Shown: positions 61,552 to 64,000 of the stretch, one piece after another
How positions within the stretch are numbered: position 1 is the first letter of the stretch
Layout of the letters: each line of letters begins with the position of its first letter
Assembly (NCBI GenBank): GCA_963575745.1
Contig: CAUYUJ010000936.1
Span: 1-64,000, forward strand
Reading direction: 5' to 3'
DNA length: 64,000 nt
Origin: Prorocentrum cordatum
Taxonomy: Eukaryota; Sar; Dinophyceae; Prorocentrales; Prorocentraceae
The notes under the pieces: generated by a model
Told to the model about the DNA's origin: nothing
The model's input: only the letters and a program-made list of their open reading frames with translations
Database searches by the model: none
Program-made: the position numbers and the translations under genes

Positions 61552-61917
61552 AGTGTGCACACGCTGCGTGTTGGCTCGGCGCAGACCGGCCCACGTTTTG
61601 CCGAACGTTTCGAGCCACGCCTGCGTTGGCAGTCGGCGTGTTGAGCTCCGTATCCACACGCACCGGGCAGCTCCGCTGTGCCCACAGTGGGTGGACCACC
61701 ACGCCAGATACCTCTCCAGCGCATCCAGTGCTGAGGGCGCGGGGCCAGGCTGCTCCCAGACGAGCAGCCCCTCGCTGTCGCTCACGGATCTCCAGTGCAG
61801 CTCGAAGTTGGCCTTTGCCGTTGCAGTCGTCGCCGGCACGGTGCACACGATGGTAACGCCACTGCGCGCGATACCGGATATTGTCGCTTGTGTCCACCAG
61901 TTGCTTATGGTGTACAC
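61552..61917 (-). CDS. putative exon (globular, Trp-rich)
   Basis: From an ATG at 61917 the minus strand encodes MYTISNWWTQATISGIARSG, VTIVCTVPATTATAKANFEL, HWRSVSDSEGLLVWEQPGPA, PSALDALERYLAWWSTHCGH, SGAARCVWIRSSTRRLPTQA and WLETFGKTWAGLRRANTQR. A GTGCAC donor follows CAGCGT near the end. The composition is clearly protein-like and non-repetitive. I recognise no family; the alternating Trp/Leu pattern suggests a folded domain. Confidence 0.45.
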
Positions 61918-61994
61918 GTTCGTTGAGAGGCGGATTGTTTAGCGGCTCTGGCACTCGGGCGGTGTTGATTCGGTAGGCTCCAGCTGACGCTTTT

Positions 61995-62525
61995 GTCCCT
62001 CCTCCCCCCCCACTTCCCCTCCCTTTGTCGACGTCTGATGCGTGGTTGGTCGTGTCTCCCCCTGCCCCTTCCATCTCTTTTCCCTCATCCCTGGCCGCTT
62101 CGCGTAGAGCGCGGCTCGCGTTGTGAGCGCGATTGCCTTTAGACGGTTGAGGATTGGCCTCCCTCCCCGTTTGTTTTGCCCTTTTCGTGGGGGGGATCGC
62201 GGGCGCCCCCAAAACTCTCAGTGCGGGGTCCCCGGAGCTCTGGAGCCCGGAGGTCATGTATATATTTGCTGTGCGCTCTTTTCCAGTATCCTTCTTAGGA
62301 CGCTGCTGTCGGGCATCTACTTCAGCCTCCTGCCTTCATCCCCCGCCCCGGTGAGGACCGTCATAGACCCTACCAGCGAGGACCATCATATGCCTGACAC
62401 TCCTCGCAGCTGCCATCGTAAGGGGCTGCTCGGGGCCCACCCTCTCCCACCAATCAACTACTACACCACGCCATCAATCGGCATTGGAGGGGGCCGCGGA
62501 CTCCTTCATGGACCCCCGGCACGTG
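61995..62525. repeat. duplicated segment, unit 1 (blocks D1 and D2)
   Basis: D1 (GTCTGATGCGTGGTTGGTCG, CGCGTAGAGCGCGGC, AGTGCGGGGTCCCCGGAGCT) at 62030-62245 and D2 (ACCAGCGAGGACCATCATAT, CACCAATCAACTACTACACC, AATCGGCATTGGAGGGGGC) at 62360-62515 recur at 63740-63965 and 63485-63645. Confidence 0.75.
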
Positions 62526-63429
62526 TTGCACCGTAAGCGAGTACACGAGTCAACCAATTCGTCATATTCTTCCTGGGGGTGCTGACCAGGATTTATCTTT
62601 TGCCGGCTGACGGCGTCTGTCAATGTCAGCAATCCAGTACCTTCTGGCGTCAGTTTCCCAAGCCAGCGCGCCAGCACACCAAGGGTGACGTTTCGACCCG
62701 TGCCGCTGCGGTCTCACATGTGCTGCCGTGGCGTCAGTCATGTGTTCGTGCTCGCTCCCCGCCCCTTAACCGAACTCTCCAAGGATGGGCATGTTTAACA
62801 TATTACCCTGCCTGCAATCTCCGTCTGCCATTCGGGGCGCAGGTGCGTGGCGGGGCTTCTTCCCTTTCTCCCTCCTTTTTGCACCGTGCCCCCGACCTGT
62901 CTGATGGCATCCGGAGATGGTCTGCCAGAGGGGCGCTCGCGTTGGCGTGGGCTCCTGAGGGTCGGCGGTGGGGAGCTCGCGGAAGGAAGCGGATGTAATG
63001 CAACGGTCACCTGTGGCTCTTTTTGTTGCAGGTCCCCCTGGTCAGGATTGTGTTTCCCCCCGTCAGGTCTCTGCCACGACGCTCTGCCAGCAGCTCGGAG
63101 GCTCGAGGCGTCCTCCTCTTGCTGTGTCTCGCGTCGCTCGCGCAGCAGGGCTTTCGGCATTACGGACCGCAGCTTCGGAGACGCCCCCCGTTCCCTTCTC
63201 ACCGTCCCTGGCCTTCCCCTCCTCTGTTGCGCCCCGCCCCTCTGCCCTTCTCTCTCTCCACCCCCCTCGCCTCTTCCCCTTCCGCCTCCCTCCTCTCCTG
63301 GGCCCCGCTTCCTGTTCCCCCTTCCGTTCCCTCCTTCCCTCCTCCTTCCCGTTGCCTTCCGCCCCGTTTCCCCGCACCCTGTTTGGGGGCCGGGGTTGAC
63401 ATGGAACGATATTCCAGGGCTTCAGGGGT

Positions 63430-63965
63430 GAAGGTCATGTATGTATGTTGTGTTCTCGTTTCAGGTATTTCCTGTGAGGACCATCATAGATCATACCAGC
63501 GAGGACCATCAGATGCCTGACGGACACTCCTCGCAGCTGCCATTATAAGGGGCCGCTTTGGGCCCGCCCTCTCCCACCAATCAACCACTACACCACGCCG
63601 TCAATCGGCATTGGAGGGGGCTGGGGACTTCTTAATGGACCCTCGGCCACTGAAAACTTCCGTCCAAACGTACCTCCACTCCATCTACACCGTAATCCAG
63701 TACACCACGCAACTACTTCCTCATTTTTCCTTTGTCGTCGTCTGATGCGTGGTTGGTCGTATCGTCCCCTCTTTCTTCCCCCCCTTCTCCCTCATCCCCG
63801 GCCGCTCCGCGTAGAGCGCGGCGCGCGTTGAGCGCGTTTGTGTGTTAGACGGTCGAGGATGAAGTTAGCATCCCTCTCCGATCGTCTTGCTCCTTACGCG
63901 GGCGCCCCCCAGACATCCGATGTCTTGATTTTCTCAGTGCGGGGTCCCCGGAGCTCTGGGCCACT
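63430..63965. repeat. duplicated segment, unit 2 (D2 then D1)
   Basis: D2 copy at 63470-63645, preceded by an acceptor-like TCTCGTTTCAG and the peptide VRTIIDHTSEDHQMPD (matching VRTVIDPTSEDHHMPD in unit 1), and D1 copy at 63740-63965. It probably continues beyond the window. Confidence 0.75.
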
Positions 63966-64000
63966 TTTCCGGGGCCGGGTCTTCGTTTCGAATCGTTTTT

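Noticed and set aside
1-64000. tRNA, 5S rRNA, snRNA or spliced-leader RNA genes
   Set aside because: I looked for GGTTCGAATCC-type T-loops, the full spliced-leader sequence and U6-like starts and saw none. A covariance-model search could still find diverged copies.

Overview
The window looks like nuclear DNA of a dinoflagellate; this is inferred from several signs together, and no marker gene settles the species. The signs are very high GC, very low coding density, short exons between long homopurine or homopyrimidine tracts, splice donors that appear to use GC as well as GT, many small fold-back elements whose ends double as splice sites (introner-like elements), a DUF4116 repeat protein of the kind common in these protists, and one possible relict of the dinoflagellate spliced leader. 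The general style resembles Prorocentrum or Polarella, but that is only an impression. No rRNA, tRNA, CRISPR array or bacterial-type operon was seen.

Layout. From 0 to 7 kb the minus strand carries gene pieces: a terminal exon at 75-362, a three-exon gene at 1916-2881 whose middle exon and intron are a tandem copy of their neighbours, and a run of short exons (3706-6909) embedded in GGA/TCC, ATC and 12-bp CTATCGATCTCA arrays. From 7 to 10.9 kb there is almost only tandem and simple repeat, including four 152-bp units. From 10.9 to 23 kb there is a plus-strand exon pair split by an introner-like element (11.4 kb), several MITE-like families, and a composite (TTG)n/CGACCCACC element. From 23 to 26 kb lie an exon chain and the best-recognised enzyme, a GT90/CAP10-type glycosyltransferase (24.8-26.0 kb). 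From 26 to 39 kb there is an ankyrin-like exon pair (29 kb), two short genes interrupted by introner-like elements (32.2-32.7 kb and 35.1-36.1 kb) and a ~100-bp minisatellite. From 39 to 47 kb lie CTTGGGGGCC-type minisatellites that share a conserved ~65-bp block in four places. From 47.4 to 53.2 kb is the most gene-like part: two exons at 47.4-48.1 kb, the DUF4116 gene (48.85-50.49 kb), and a four-exon gene (51.24-53.16 kb) in which all three introns look like inverted-repeat elements. From 54.6 to 57 kb is a lower-GC stretch of degenerate CATAGCATACC-like repeats. The last 7 kb holds exon candidates, a (GAT)n tract and a duplicated segment.

The main result is the set of short inverted-repeat elements that sit exactly where introns must be for the reading frame to continue. 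Their terminal repeats carry the splice signals (GTAAGT...CTTAG, GTAAAACG...CGTTTTAG, GCAAGG...TSD-AG), and two have clear 8-9 bp target-site duplications. This matches the published idea of introners as intron-generating transposons in dinoflagellates; the families here may or may not be described. Exon calls were made by eye from frame continuity, third-position GC and splice signals, without transcripts, so most carry modest confidence. The genes show no evident shared pathway.
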